This document shows, piece by piece, positions 25,671 to 35,340 of a stretch of 64,000 bases of DNA. The notes beneath the pieces are model-generated. The model had not been told where the DNA came from. It saw only the letters and a program-made list of their open reading frames with translations, and made no database searches. The translations under genes were made by a program, and so were the position numbers. Origin of the DNA: Chitinophaga ginsengisoli (GTDB lineage Bacteria > Bacteroidota > Bacteroidia > Chitinophagales > Chitinophagaceae); contig NZ_PYGK01000023.1 in assembly GCF_003014595.1 (NCBI RefSeq), forward strand, positions 1-64,000, in the 5' to 3' direction. Positions within the stretch are counted from its first letter, which is position 1. Each line of letters begins with the position of its first letter.

Positions 25671-26396
25671 TCAGCTTGGATTCATCCTGTTAAAAGCGCT
25701 AGTCAACTCTTCAGGATTAGCTTTTGACATAGCCTCACTAAATCCGAAAGTCAGTTCTGTTTTACCTTCTTTCAGCTGTTTAAATACTGCTTCTATAAAA
25801 TCGCTAACCGGAGGCGCAGCATCGTGCAGACCCTTTCCACCAAGGTCGGTATTCAATGCAGGCGGTATCACTTCGATCACTTCTATACCTTTTGCTTTGA
25901 GCAGGTATTGTGATGAACGTGTGAATGAGTGGAAGAATGCCTTGGTAGCACTGTAAACGGGAACTTTAGTTAATGGTACAAAAGACAGTCCTGAGGTAAC
26001 ATTCATGATTGCATTCAGTGATTTCAGATTGATGAAAAGCGCTGTTAAATGTACCGGAGCTTCAATGTTCGTAGCTATCTCATTTTTTGCAAGCTGATAA
26101 AAATCCGCATCTGTGATGTTCGTCCAGTTCTGGATACCGGCATTATTCACCAGTACGTTCAGATCACTGTGATGGGTGGATATCCAGTTATACAGCTCTT
26201 CCCGTCCGGCTTCCGCAGATAAATCGCATACTTTGGTAATAATGGATGGATATTTATCTGAAATTTCTTTCAACGCAGCTTCACGTCTGCCACAGATCAA
26301 CACGGTATTGCCTTCCTGTAGAAATCTTTCTGCAAGTCCCAGTCCGATACCGCTGGCACCGCCGGTAATTAAAATTTTATTTCCTGTTAGTTTCAT
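25671..26396 (-). CDS. Short-chain dehydrogenase/reductase (DltE-like)
   Basis: A 241-residue SDR oxidoreductase. The nucleotide motif is TGGASGIGLGLA at about 11-22, followed by the NNAG segment near 90, the catalytic serine in VTSGLSF and the YSATK motif near 152-156. Length and order are normal. The -7 promoter element TAATTTTG is readable on the minus strand at 26426-26433. The substrate is unknown. Confidence 0.88.
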   Translation of the reverse strand: MKLTGNKILITGGASGIGLGLAERFLQEGNTVLICGRREAALKEISDKYPSIITKVCDLSAEAGREELYNWISTHHSDLNVLVNNAGIQNWTNITDADFYQLAKNEIATNIEAPVHLTALFINLKSLNAIMNVTSGLSFVPLTKVPVYSATKAFFHSFTRSSQYLLKAKGIEVIEVIPPALNTDLGGKGLHDAAPPVSDFIEAVFKQLKEGKTELTFGFSEAMSKANPEELTSAFNRMNPS

Positions 26397-26577
26397 GAAT
26401 TCATCTGTTTACGTTGAATAATAGTCAAAATTAAGAAGGAGCCATGTTATAGCCATTACGAACATCAAACCATCATTTGCAAAATTCAAACAACCCATAT
26501 TAATTACCTAAGGAAACCCGGGAAACCTGTTCATGCATTGGCATGATTTTGTTGCGGGGGATAGTAAATGAACTTTT

Positions 26578-26799
26578 ATGATACAGGAAAATCCAAAAGA
26601 TAAAGACGTTAAAAAGGAAAAGGAAGATTCCAACATACAACCAGACCCGGAAACACTTGGACCAAACCCCGAGGAGCATATGAAAGGGCCTGTATCTTCT
26701 ATTGTCAGAAAGATTGGAGAGGAAGCAGGGGAAAACGATGAAAAAGATAATCCTGAAAAAGTAAAAAAGGAAAAACAGGAAGAAGAAGAGAATGATTAA
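26578..26799 (+). CDS. Small, highly charged protein, unknown
   Basis: A 73-residue protein, about half Lys, Glu and Asp, with a central PDPETLGPNPEEHMKGPVSS segment and a terminal EEEEND tail. It is likely disordered. I do not recognise it. Composition and a clean start suggest it is expressed, but evidence is limited. Confidence 0.5.
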   Translation: MIQENPKDKDVKKEKEDSNIQPDPETLGPNPEEHMKGPVSSIVRKIGEEAGENDEKDNPEKVKKEKQEEEEND

Positions 26800-26809
26800 G
26801 GTCGTACAG

Positions 26810-27280
26810 CTAATTGCCGGCCTTAATTAACTTTTTCAGGATCACGATCTGCCCCAGGTGATAATGTAAATGCTCCACCATCCCGTGCAGGCTTTTATAG
26901 ATAGCTGAGTGGTCTGGCAGGATTGGTTCCTCAAGTCTGTTTTCATCCACCGTTCTAATCGCGTTGGCCAGTTCATATGTAGATGTAACCAACTCATTCT
27001 TCAGATTTGTCCAGTCCTGCTCACTTGTTAAGTTGGGAACATCGAATCCATTGACATCAGGTATATTTACCTTGATACCATTTATCCGTTGTATCATTAC
27101 CCGGTTCCAATAAATAAGATGATTTACGAGGGAGGCAATTGTATTAGGCGAAGCCTTTGTTTTCAAAGTAGCTTCCTGTACTGTTACGTCCTTCAGGCTA
27201 TCCATTACATTTATGTCAGTCCAGTTCTCTCCTTCAAGCGTATCAAGCAGGTGTGTGGATATTTGTGTAAGAATATTCAT
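26810..27280 (-). CDS. DinB-family putative metalloenzyme
   Basis: A 156-residue four-helix protein of the DinB/YfiT type. Three histidines are in the metal-binding places: NHLIYWNRV near 53 and HGMVEHLHYHLGQI near 131-144. Members bind nickel or zinc and include thiol-S-transferases. The function of this one is unknown. It is convergent with the charged small gene, with a weak TTAAGG/CCTTAA hairpin between. Confidence 0.85.
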   Translation of the reverse strand: MNILTQISTHLLDTLEGENWTDINVMDSLKDVTVQEATLKTKASPNTIASLVNHLIYWNRVMIQRINGIKVNIPDVNGFDVPNLTSEQDWTNLKNELVTSTYELANAIRTVDENRLEEPILPDHSAIYKSLHGMVEHLHYHLGQIVILKKLIKAGN

Positions 27281-27407
27281 AGCAGTAACGTTGTTACATA
27301 AAGATAGCTGATATTATTTTACCAGCATCCGGTACTTTTATAAGCTCCTCTCTTCCGGTGCCGGAATATTAATATTGAGTTTACATCCAGGTATTATGTT
27401 TGTACCA

Positions 27408-28007
27408 ATGGAAAAGCTTTCAGACAACAGGCTGATGGAGTTGGTCAGAGAGGGGAACAATCATGCATTTACTGCATTGATCAACCGTTACTGGGAGCAA
27501 CTATACAGGCATATTTATGCCAGGCTCCGTCATGAGGAAGATACCAAAGATATCTTACAGGAGATCTTTATCTCCGTTTGGAAGAACAGGGACACCATAA
27601 TAATTGAAGAAGAAAATGGTATAAAAAATTACCTGTTCCAGGCAGCGCGTTATCGTGTTATCAACCACTTCGGAAGGCCACAGGCAATTATTTACAATGA
27701 AGAAATACTGAGTGATTTCCTTTCAGGGCAATATACTACATCTTCGCATGAACTGCTGGTAGTAAAGGAAATGGAAGAAAAGGTACATGCGGCATTAGAC
27801 CAGATGCCGGAAAGACTACATCTCCCCTATCGCCTGAGCAGGTATCAGCATCTCAGTAACCGGGAAATTGCGGCCAGGCTATCTGTATCAGAACAGACAG
27901 TTAAAAACAATATATCTACTACGTTACGCATTCTCCGTAGCTACATGCATACACAAAATGAAATACCTGTTGTATTGCTGATCACGATCCTTTCTTTTCC
28001 TTCATAA
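27408..28007 (+). CDS. ECF RNA polymerase sigma factor (FecI-like)
   Basis: A 199-residue sigma-70 factor from the ATG at 27408. Region 2 reads FTALINRYWEQLYRHIYARL..EEDTKDILQEIFISVWKNR and region 4 reads LPYRLSRYQHLSNREIAARLSVSEQTVKNNISTTL. Upstream in-frame TTG (27375) and ATG (27396) codons are possible but overlap a likely promoter (TATGTTTG at 27395-27402). It leads the operon fecR-like, susC, susD, phosphodiesterase, and should switch it on when the outer-membrane transporter binds substrate. Confidence 0.9.
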   Translation: MEKLSDNRLMELVREGNNHAFTALINRYWEQLYRHIYARLRHEEDTKDILQEIFISVWKNRDTIIIEEENGIKNYLFQAARYRVINHFGRPQAIIYNEEILSDFLSGQYTTSSHELLVVKEMEEKVHAALDQMPERLHLPYRLSRYQHLSNREIAARLSVSEQTVKNNISTTLRILRSYMHTQNEIPVVLLITILSFPS

Positions 28008-28062
28008 TTCCTTAACATAGAATATCAGTACCACCATATCGCAACGGGGATATATATGGTGT

Positions 28063-29025
28063 ATGGATAAAAAACAGTTAGCAACGGCCACCCTCAAAGC
28101 CGTATTAAATAAATATATACAAGGCACCGCTACACCTGCCGAAATACAACAGGTAGAGCAGTGGTATGCTTCCTTTACAGAGGAAGGTATACTACTGGAC
28201 CCGCATGAAAAGGAACGTTTACACCAGCAGATCCTGTCGGGTGTTATTCAGCATATACAGGCGCCTCCACGCAGACGTACTATATACTGGTGGTCAGCGG
28301 CTGCCGTAGTACTCATTGCAGTAACTATTGCCGGACTTTATACTATCAACAGGAAGCAACCACCTATTGCAGCTGCACAACTGATATCTACTCCTGCCGG
28401 TGAGCGGAAACAGGTGACTTTATCAGATGGTACTGTGATACATTTGAATGCAGCTACTGCACTGACCATTCCCGGCGACTTTGGATCGACCGAACGACGT
28501 ATCATATTGTCCGGCGAGGCTTTTTTTGACGTAGCTCCCGATCCGGCGCATCCCTTTATCATTGAGTCAGAAAACCTGCATACTACCGTACTGGGTACTT
28601 CCTTTAATATCAGGGCTTATAAAGGACAACAGGAATATGATATAGCCGTCATATCCGGCAAGGTGAAAGTCGCTGATGCACAAACCAACCGTTCACTCGC
28701 AGACTCTCTGACAGCAAACGTGCAACTGGCCTATGACCCACTTACCAGGGAAGCAGTGATCAATCATCTTCCTGAGGGAATAGCCGGCGCATGGCGCAGG
28801 AATATCTTCTATTTTAATAACAGTACGCTGGCGGAAATAGGCGCAGAATTACAACGACAGTATAACATTCCAGTCATTGTTAGCGGCGCAGGAAAAGACA
28901 AGGGGCATTATAAGATCAGTTTTTCGCGTGAACCATTATCTGAAGTATTAAAAGTCCTTGCCGGCCTTACGGGCATTACTTATAAAATAGCGTCAGACAA
29001 GGTGCTTATTCATATAAAAAAATAA
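28063..29025 (+). CDS. FecR-family anti-sigma factor
   Basis: A 320-residue single-pass membrane regulator. The cytoplasmic part (1-88) binds the sigma factor. The helix TIYWWSAAAVVLIAVTIAGLY spans the membrane. The FecR domain begins at ISTPAGERKQVTLSDGT, and the C-terminal DUF4974-like domain (NIFYFNNSTLAEIGAELQRQ) reaches the transporter's signalling domain. It holds the upstream sigma factor until signalled. Confidence 0.92.
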   Translation: MDKKQLATATLKAVLNKYIQGTATPAEIQQVEQWYASFTEEGILLDPHEKERLHQQILSGVIQHIQAPPRRRTIYWWSAAAVVLIAVTIAGLYTINRKQPPIAAAQLISTPAGERKQVTLSDGTVIHLNAATALTIPGDFGSTERRIILSGEAFFDVAPDPAHPFIIESENLHTTVLGTSFNIRAYKGQQEYDIAVISGKVKVADAQTNRSLADSLTANVQLAYDPLTREAVINHLPEGIAGAWRRNIFYFNNSTLAEIGAELQRQYNIPVIVSGAGKDKGHYKISFSREPLSEVLKVLAGLTGITYKIASDKVLIHIKK

Positions 29026-29067
29026 CACATCATGGAATATAAATAAGGGACAATATGCGAACTAAAA

Positions 29068-29096
29068 AGCCGGAAGTGTTTGCGGCACTTCCGGCT
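29068..29096. promoter_or_regulatory. 11-bp hairpin between fecR-like and susC-like genes
   Basis: AGCCGGAAGTG (29068-29078) and CACTTCCGGCT (29086-29096) pair perfectly around a 7-base loop. On the plus strand no T run follows. On the minus strand five Ts follow. It may stabilise the 3' end of the regulator message and stop antisense transcription. Confidence 0.6.
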
Positions 29097-29157
29097 ATGG
29101 ATTGCGCGCTGATAACAGCGGGCAGCATTTTTAACGGATCTAACACACATTAAAAAC

Positions 29158-32100
29158 ATGTCAAAGATGCACAAAATTTTTACAGGTTACTACAACCTGT
29201 TCAAAAAGCTTTTTTCACTGAAAATGAGAATTACAAGCTTCCTGTTACTATTTTCATCTGCATTGTCCTTCGCATCCAGCGGGGCGGGACAATCCATGAA
29301 TGATGTAAAAATCAGTCTGCATATCCAGGGCAGATCTCTGAAAGAGGCCATCAACCTCATCGAACAGCAATCCTCCTTTATCATTGGCTATAACAGGGAT
29401 AATATACCTGATAGCAACAGGGTTAGCTATTCAGCTACAAACAAGCCTGTCAGCGAGGTATTGTCCGAACTGCTGTCAAAATACCCCGTTATTGCGAAAC
29501 AGGTGAATGACAAATATATTGTGCTCAATGAAGTGAGCTATGCGCTCAAATTATTGTTGCAGCAGCAGGTAGTCATCACGGGTAAAGTAAGCGGAAAACC
29601 TTCTGGAGAAATGCTTCCTGGTGTCAGCATTGGCATAAAAGGCACCACATTGGGTACCATTACCGATGCACAGGGCAACTTCCAGCTACGCTTTCCACAG
29701 GATGTAGAAGCGGTGACACTGGTAGTATATTATCTTGGATATAAGAAACAGGAGCTGACCATTCATAAAGCATCCGCAGCCACTCCTTTACATATTGCAC
29801 TCGAGGCAGACAGACTGGGTCTGGACGAAGTGGTTGTGACCGGTCAGGGACTGGATATCAGCAAAAGAAGGCTCTCTACCAACGTAGTAAGTATCAATAC
29901 AAAAGAACTGGACGAGGCGCCATCCAATCGCCTTGACCAGCTGCTGCAAAGCAAGTTGCCCAATGCCCAGATCCGTCTTACAGGCGGTCAGGCAGGCGCT
30001 ACTTCCATCATACGTTCCAGGGGTTTCAACTCTGCCTTTATCAACTCAACGCCTATCATTTATGTAGATGGCGTAAGAATGGACAACCTCAATACGGCTT
30101 CAAAGCTTGCAGGCGGAAGCTCAAGCAGTGCTGGTGTCAGCTCTATTTCAGACATTCCGATGGATAACATTGAGCGTATAGAATACATCAACGGAGGCGC
30201 TGCCACCACGATGTACGGCTCTGATGCGGCGAACGGTGTGATACAGATCTTCACCAAAAAAGGCGGCGGAGATAAACTAAACATCACTGTAGAATCGCAG
30301 ATGGGTGTTGAAACCCCCACTGCCGATTTCCTGCACTTCAAACGTACAAAAGAACTGCTGATGCAGAACGGCTTCTATCAGCGGCAGCATCTGTCATTAA
30401 ATGGCGGAAAAGACAATTTTGGATACAGCTTCGCCGGCAACTACAGCAACAGCGAAGGCGTGCAGATCTTCAACCAGAACAGTAACAGGCGGATTGATTT
30501 CAGCAGTGGTTTCCGCGCAGCGCTGGGTAAGAAGGTCAGCTATGAAAGCTCATTGTCCTATGTCAATAATAGCTACAAACGCAACCGTAACGGCGACCAG
30601 GGTGGTTATACCGGCCTCTGGTTCGCCGAAGGCGGTGCTTCAGCTATTACAGGTCCCAGGTTCAATCCTAATCTCGATACCTTATCCGAGGCATCCTTTC
30701 AGAAGATAAAAGACTTTGTGCATACAGCAGAACGCCTCCAGGACAATAGCATTACTGTCAACAGGTTCAATACTTCACAGGTGTTTAAGTATACCCCTCT
30801 GAAAAACCTGGTCTTCAAAGCTACCGGCGGTATTGACTACCGTATACAACGTAACCAGGTGATCACCACCAACAAGTACCTGTCTTTTACTACCAACACT
30901 ACTGTTACCGATCAGGGAAGCATTTCAAACGCCGATCGTAAATACTTCGGCATCACACTGGAACTGAACGGACAATATGAAGCGAAAGCAGGAGACTTCT
31001 CTTTTGTAACTACCGGTGGCTGGCAGTTATTCCGTAATGAAGACCAGCAGATCGTTTATAACGGCAGTAACATCAGGGATGGTTCGCGCACTATTACCAA
31101 TGCGGCGCTTAAAACCAGTAATGAATATTATCTCCAGGTGGTAAACTATGGCGTATACCTTCAGGAAAATATCGGGTTCAAAAACAAACTATTCGTAGAC
31201 TTCGGTGTGAGAGGCGACGGCAATCCGGCGTTTGGTGAGAATATCGGTGTGCAGTATTATCCTAAGGCGGGTATTTCCTACGTTCCCAGTGCAGAACCCT
31301 GGTTCGATGCCATATCAGCCGTTATATCTTCTGCCAAGATAAGAGGAAGTTATGGTCTGGCAGGTAATCTTCCCAATGCCTTCGCTAATCAGCGCACCAT
31401 CGCATTCAGCGGATACCTGGGAGAGCAGGCGGCATACTTTGGTCAGCCGGGCAACAATAATCTGAAACCGGAAAAGACACAGACAGCAGAAGGTGCTATG
31501 GACCTGGGTTTCGTGAATGACCGTATCCTGTTGACTGCAGGTTATTATCGTGCGCTCACCCGCGACGCATTGTTCTTTGTACCGCCTACACCATCCAGCG
31601 GAGAGCTGCAATCACAACTCTATAACGTGGGTAAGATCCTCAACCGTGGATTTGAGTTCAATGTTGTAGTGATCCCAATACAAACAAAAGATATCGACTT
31701 ACGCCTGAATGCCTCCGTGAATACATTGTATAATACAGTGCTCAGTTCTGGTGGCGTAGCGCCTTTCAATATCAACGGCTTCAGTGCCCGTACCCTTCAG
31801 ACAGTTGTGCAGGAAGGCAATCCTATCGGGTTCCTGAGAGGAAATTACGGTGTTTTCGGTCCGGATGGTACACTGGCATCGACCAAAGCACAGCAGAACC
31901 TTGGCACAACTATTCCTACCCTTTTTGGTAGCCTCGGACTAAACTTCCGGTTTAAACGTTTCGAGTTGTATGCCAATGGCGACTATCAGAAAGGTGCGTA
32001 TGCAAATTCATTCGACAGGCAGTTCCGTTTCAACTATGGCGCCGGCAATGAGGGTATTCCACAGGCAGAGATCGACAAGAACAAACGTACCAACTGGCTG

Positions 32101-32382
32101 AACATCACCAACATGTTCACAGAAAAGAATGACTTTATCAAGGTAAGAACGATTGGGGCATCTTATTCCATCAAAGGAGGCTTATTGAACAATAAAGTAA
32201 AATCGATGGTGATTGGATTCATGGCGGTGAATCCATTGAATTTCGCGTCATCCAGCTTCGATCCTGAAGCCACCATCAGTGGTGCAGCACAGGGACAAGG
32301 CGGGGCTACAACTGGTGGTATCTCCTATGCGACTTATTCATCACCACGTCAATGGCTGGGTTCTTTAAAGCTAAACTTCTAA
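29158..32382 (+). CDS. SusC/RagA-family TonB-dependent transporter with STN signalling domain
   Basis: A 1074-residue outer-membrane importer. After the signal sequence come an STN domain (about 50-120, KISLHIQGRSLKEAINLIEQ), a carboxypeptidase-regulatory-like domain (about 137-215, VVITGKVSG), a plug (about 220-345, EVVVTGQG) and a barrel ending in LKLNF. The STN domain is the partner of FecR, so uptake is coupled to sigma activation. With the SusD-like protein next door it should import a macromolecular fragment or conjugate. The phosphodiesterase at the operon end suggests a phosphoester. Confidence 0.95.
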   Translation: MSKMHKIFTGYYNLFKKLFSLKMRITSFLLLFSSALSFASSGAGQSMNDVKISLHIQGRSLKEAINLIEQQSSFIIGYNRDNIPDSNRVSYSATNKPVSEVLSELLSKYPVIAKQVNDKYIVLNEVSYALKLLLQQQVVITGKVSGKPSGEMLPGVSIGIKGTTLGTITDAQGNFQLRFPQDVEAVTLVVYYLGYKKQELTIHKASAATPLHIALEADRLGLDEVVVTGQGLDISKRRLSTNVVSINTKELDEAPSNRLDQLLQSKLPNAQIRLTGGQAGATSIIRSRGFNSAFINSTPIIYVDGVRMDNLNTASKLAGGSSSSAGVSSISDIPMDNIERIEYINGGAATTMYGSDAANGVIQIFTKKGGGDKLNITVESQMGVETPTADFLHFKRTKELLMQNGFYQRQHLSLNGGKDNFGYSFAGNYSNSEGVQIFNQNSNRRIDFSSGFRAALGKKVSYESSLSYVNNSYKRNRNGDQGGYTGLWFAEGGASAITGPRFNPNLDTLSEASFQKIKDFVHTAERLQDNSITVNRFNTSQVFKYTPLKNLVFKATGGIDYRIQRNQVITTNKYLSFTTNTTVTDQGSISNADRKYFGITLELNGQYEAKAGDFSFVTTGGWQLFRNEDQQIVYNGSNIRDGSRTITNAALKTSNEYYLQVVNYGVYLQENIGFKNKLFVDFGVRGDGNPAFGENIGVQYYPKAGISYVPSAEPWFDAISAVISSAKIRGSYGLAGNLPNAFANQRTIAFSGYLGEQAAYFGQPGNNNLKPEKTQTAEGAMDLGFVNDRILLTAGYYRALTRDALFFVPPTPSSGELQSQLYNVGKILNRGFEFNVVVIPIQTKDIDLRLNASVNTLYNTVLSSGGVAPFNINGFSARTLQTVVQEGNPIGFLRGNYGVFGPDGTLASTKAQQNLGTTIPTLFGSLGLNFRFKRFELYANGDYQKGAYANSFDRQFRFNYGAGNEGIPQAEIDKNKRTNWLNITNMFTEKNDFIKVRTIGASYSIKGGLLNNKVKSMVIGFMAVNPLNFASSSFDPEATISGAAQGQGGATTGGISYATYSSPRQWLGSLKLNF

Positions 32383-32392
32383 AATGCTGACA

Positions 32393-33814
32393 ATGAAAAA
32401 TATCTTTCAATATATCATCATCATATTATTACTGGGCAGTACATCCTGTAATGTGCTTAACCCGAATGTTACCGAAGAAGTATACATCGGTAATCCCGGC
32501 GCCACATCCAGCTGGATGAACGGATTGCGCAGACAACTGGGCATTACCATGAACAGCGTAGTGGTGTACGCAGAACTGGTGTCTGACAACTACTTTAACA
32601 ACCGTACACAGAGCAGTAAAGTATTTGACATTCCGCAGATAGATTACTTTGACCTTGATGTCAATACCGCCCAGGTGCGGGTACAAGGTTTACGCACTAT
32701 GGCGGAATATGGCTTATCGACAGTATTGCCGCAAGATGCATCATCCAAAGCTGCTGATTCTGCTGAGGTGTACTTCACCCTTGCTTTTGCCCACATCCTG
32801 AGCGGAGAGCTGTTTACAGGATTACCGGGAAGCACCGGAGGCGTGGTATTAACACCTAGCCAGCATCTAAACATCGCACTGGAAAACCTTAATAAAGCCA
32901 TTGCGCTTTTACCTGAAGGCAACAGTGAAAGGGCAGCTTACAGCCTGTTGAAAGCAAGGGTATATTACAGTATGGGAGATGCTGCCAATGCGGCTCAATA
33001 TGCAACAGCAGCGATGACATCGGCCAGTTTACTCCGCCAGGTAAAATATGATGGTGTAAATAGTGTGAGCAATGATATACAGACCTTCCTGTTCTCTTCT
33101 ACGAATAATGAATTTGCTCCACTTCCAAGGCTTGATTTCCTAGATCCTAAGTATTATCACATTGGAGTGATCAGTGCAGACCAGAAACCTGTCACTATCG
33201 TGAAAGCGGAAGAGGCATGGCTGATACTGGCGGAAACACAGATCTCTGCGAATGCTCTTGATGCCGGCAGACAGACATTAAAAGATCTGCTGTCGCAGGT
33301 AGTAGCTAAACGCCCTACTGTACAACTGGACGACAAAAAAGAAACCCGCAATGGCGGTAACAGGACAGATTATCCGCTGAAAGCGGTAAAAGTGAAATTC
33401 GATACTACTGACAGCCTGCGCGATGCGTATGTGCTGGACAGGCAGGCCGGCAATATCACCGCCTATACCGTGTCCGGCACTAAGGTTACAAGTGCAGAAC
33501 TCGATGCAGCCACCACACAGGACCAACTGTTATACCTGCTTTACAGAATGCGCCAGGAAATCTTCATGGCTGAAGGTCGTCGTATGACAGATCTTGGTAT
33601 CAGGTTCCCGGTATCACAAACAGAACAGCTGAATAATAAGAATGTAAAGGATAGCGATATCAAAGCACAGATCCCTTCTTTCATTCCGCTGAACCGTGGC
33701 ATGGATGATTTTACATACGATGTTGCCAACGGTGTGGTGACCATGAAGTACGATATGAACAAAGTGCTGATTGCAAACAAACAATCAAAAGAAATTTTCC
33801 CATTCATCAACTAA
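32393..33814 (+). CDS. SusD/RagB-family outer-membrane lipoprotein
   Basis: About 473 residues from the ATG at 32393. Signal peptide and lipobox end in LLGSTSC. The helical TPR-like SusD core follows, with AYSLLKARVYYSMGDAANAAQYA in the first half and EIFMAEGRRMTDLGIRFP in the conserved C-terminal SusD region. It caps the SusC barrel and binds substrate at the cell surface. It begins 10 bases after the susC-like stop codon. Confidence 0.92.
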   Translation: MKNIFQYIIIILLLGSTSCNVLNPNVTEEVYIGNPGATSSWMNGLRRQLGITMNSVVVYAELVSDNYFNNRTQSSKVFDIPQIDYFDLDVNTAQVRVQGLRTMAEYGLSTVLPQDASSKAADSAEVYFTLAFAHILSGELFTGLPGSTGGVVLTPSQHLNIALENLNKAIALLPEGNSERAAYSLLKARVYYSMGDAANAAQYATAAMTSASLLRQVKYDGVNSVSNDIQTFLFSSTNNEFAPLPRLDFLDPKYYHIGVISADQKPVTIVKAEEAWLILAETQISANALDAGRQTLKDLLSQVVAKRPTVQLDDKKETRNGGNRTDYPLKAVKVKFDTTDSLRDAYVLDRQAGNITAYTVSGTKVTSAELDAATTQDQLLYLLYRMRQEIFMAEGRRMTDLGIRFPVSQTEQLNNKNVKDSDIKAQIPSFIPLNRGMDDFTYDVANGVVTMKYDMNKVLIANKQSKEIFPFIN

Positions 33815-33818
33815 GTAT

Positions 33819-35171
33819 ATGAAGAAGATATTGATAGCTGGTTTACTGCTATTTGCTCAAAACACACTGCAGGCACAAACTGCCAGATATGTGGTAATGG
33901 TGAGTGTGGATGGATTCCGCCCCGACTTCTACATGGACAAATCCTGGCCTGCTCCCAACATGCAGCAGATGATGGAGAAAGGTATCTATGCGGAAGGTGT
34001 AAGAGGTATATTTCCTACAGTCACCTATCCGTCGCATACCACTCTCATTACCGGCGCTATGCCCGGGAAACATGGTATTGTATATAATACGCCCTTTGAT
34101 CCTAAAGGAGTGTCAGGCAGATGGTTTAAAGAATCAAAAGATATCGAGGTACAGACCATCTGGGAAGCTGCACACAATGCTGGTCTGAAAACAGCGTCAG
34201 TATCATGGCCTGTATCAGTAGGTGCACAGATTGACTACAATATACCTGAAACATGGTCAGAAGATACTCCCGGCGACCGCAGGCCGGCGACCAGCAAGGA
34301 TGCTACGCCTAAAGGGTTGTTTGAGGAGATTCAGGAAAATGCTACTGGTCACCTGGAAGCCAATGATATGGACCTGCGCTACCTGTCTATGAACCAGAAC
34401 CTTGGTAGAATGACCGCTTATCTGATCAGGAAATACAAACCCAACCTGGTAACGGTACACCTGCCTTGTACTGACGAGGAGCAACATAAGGAAGGCCGCG
34501 AAGGACAGGGCGTAAGAAGAGCGGTAGCTGCTGCCGACAGGGCGATAGGCGACATTATGGAAGCCATTGAAAAGGCAGGAATCATGGATAGCACCGTGGT
34601 GATCATCACCGGTGATCATGGCTTTGTGGATACACATTCCAGTCTTGCCCCGAACGTATGGCTGGCCAGGAAAGGATTGATTGGCACAACACCTGACAGA
34701 GGCAACTGGAAGGCGGCTTTTCATTCATCCGGCGGGTCGGCCTTTCTCCATCTGAAAGATCCCAAAGATGAAAAAACATTACAGCAGGTTAAACAGCTAT
34801 TGGCTGAACAACCATTATCTGTGAGAAAACTATTCCGTATAATAGACCGCTCTGTAATGGACAGCATACACAGCGATCCTGCGGCGGCCCTGGCAATTAC
34901 AGGCGTACAGGGTATCTCCTTCAATAACAATGCGGATGGCCCGGAGTTAAGACCTGCCAAAGGAGGTGCACATGGCTATTTTCCTGATTTCAGAGAGATC
35001 CGTACAGGTTTCGTGGCGATGGGAGCTGGTCTGAATAAAGGAGCTGTGTTTCCTGAAATAGGGCTGGAAGATGTGGCGCCGCTGATAGCAAAGTTACTGG
35101 GGCTGGAACTGAAGCAGGCTGACGGCGTGTTTTATCCTGGTATGTTAATGCCCTCAAAAAAGCAAAACTGA
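33819..35171 (+). CDS. Ectonucleotide pyrophosphatase/phosphodiesterase (alkaline phosphatase fold)
   Basis: About 450 residues from the ATG at 33819, with signal peptide MKKILIAGLLLFAQNTLQAQ. Metal and nucleophile motifs of the NPP family are present: VSVDGFRPDF, FPTVTYPSHTTLITG with the nucleophilic threonine, CTDEEQHKEG and ITGDHGFVDTHS. NPP enzymes split nucleotides, dinucleotides or lysophospholipids outside the cell. Being the last gene of a SusCD operon, it likely trims the imported substrate in the periplasm or at the surface. The longer reading from 33771 overlaps susD and lacks the signal peptide start. Confidence 0.9.
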   Translation: MKKILIAGLLLFAQNTLQAQTARYVVMVSVDGFRPDFYMDKSWPAPNMQQMMEKGIYAEGVRGIFPTVTYPSHTTLITGAMPGKHGIVYNTPFDPKGVSGRWFKESKDIEVQTIWEAAHNAGLKTASVSWPVSVGAQIDYNIPETWSEDTPGDRRPATSKDATPKGLFEEIQENATGHLEANDMDLRYLSMNQNLGRMTAYLIRKYKPNLVTVHLPCTDEEQHKEGREGQGVRRAVAAADRAIGDIMEAIEKAGIMDSTVVIITGDHGFVDTHSSLAPNVWLARKGLIGTTPDRGNWKAAFHSSGGSAFLHLKDPKDEKTLQQVKQLLAEQPLSVRKLFRIIDRSVMDSIHSDPAAALAITGVQGISFNNNADGPELRPAKGGAHGYFPDFREIRTGFVAMGAGLNKGAVFPEIGLEDVAPLIAKLLGLELKQADGVFYPGMLMPSKKQN

Positions 35172-35197
35172 CACGCAATAATCAATCAATGTAACGG

Positions 35198-35222
35198 GGA
35201 GGGGATTTGCCCCTCCTTTTTT
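35198..35222 (+). terminator. Terminator of the sigma/fecR/susCD/phosphodiesterase operon
   Basis: GGAGGGG and CCCCTCC pair perfectly around ATTTG and are followed by a run of six or more Ts. Confidence 0.9.
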
Positions 35223-35292
35223 ATTATATATTATCCAGGTTGCCCCCATCCCCCAATAACCCATTTTTCATTTTTTCTTCATGTTGGGCATC

Positions 35293-35300
35293 TAAGTTTG
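35293..35300 (+). promoter_or_regulatory. Minus-7 element of the secreted-protein operon
   Basis: TAAGTTTG at 35293-35300 matches TAnnTTTG and lies 40 bases before the ATG. The upstream TTTG is not exact. Confidence 0.5.
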
Positions 35301-35340
35301 TATCAACAAGCAATAAATACTAACTTAAAATTGGAAATGT

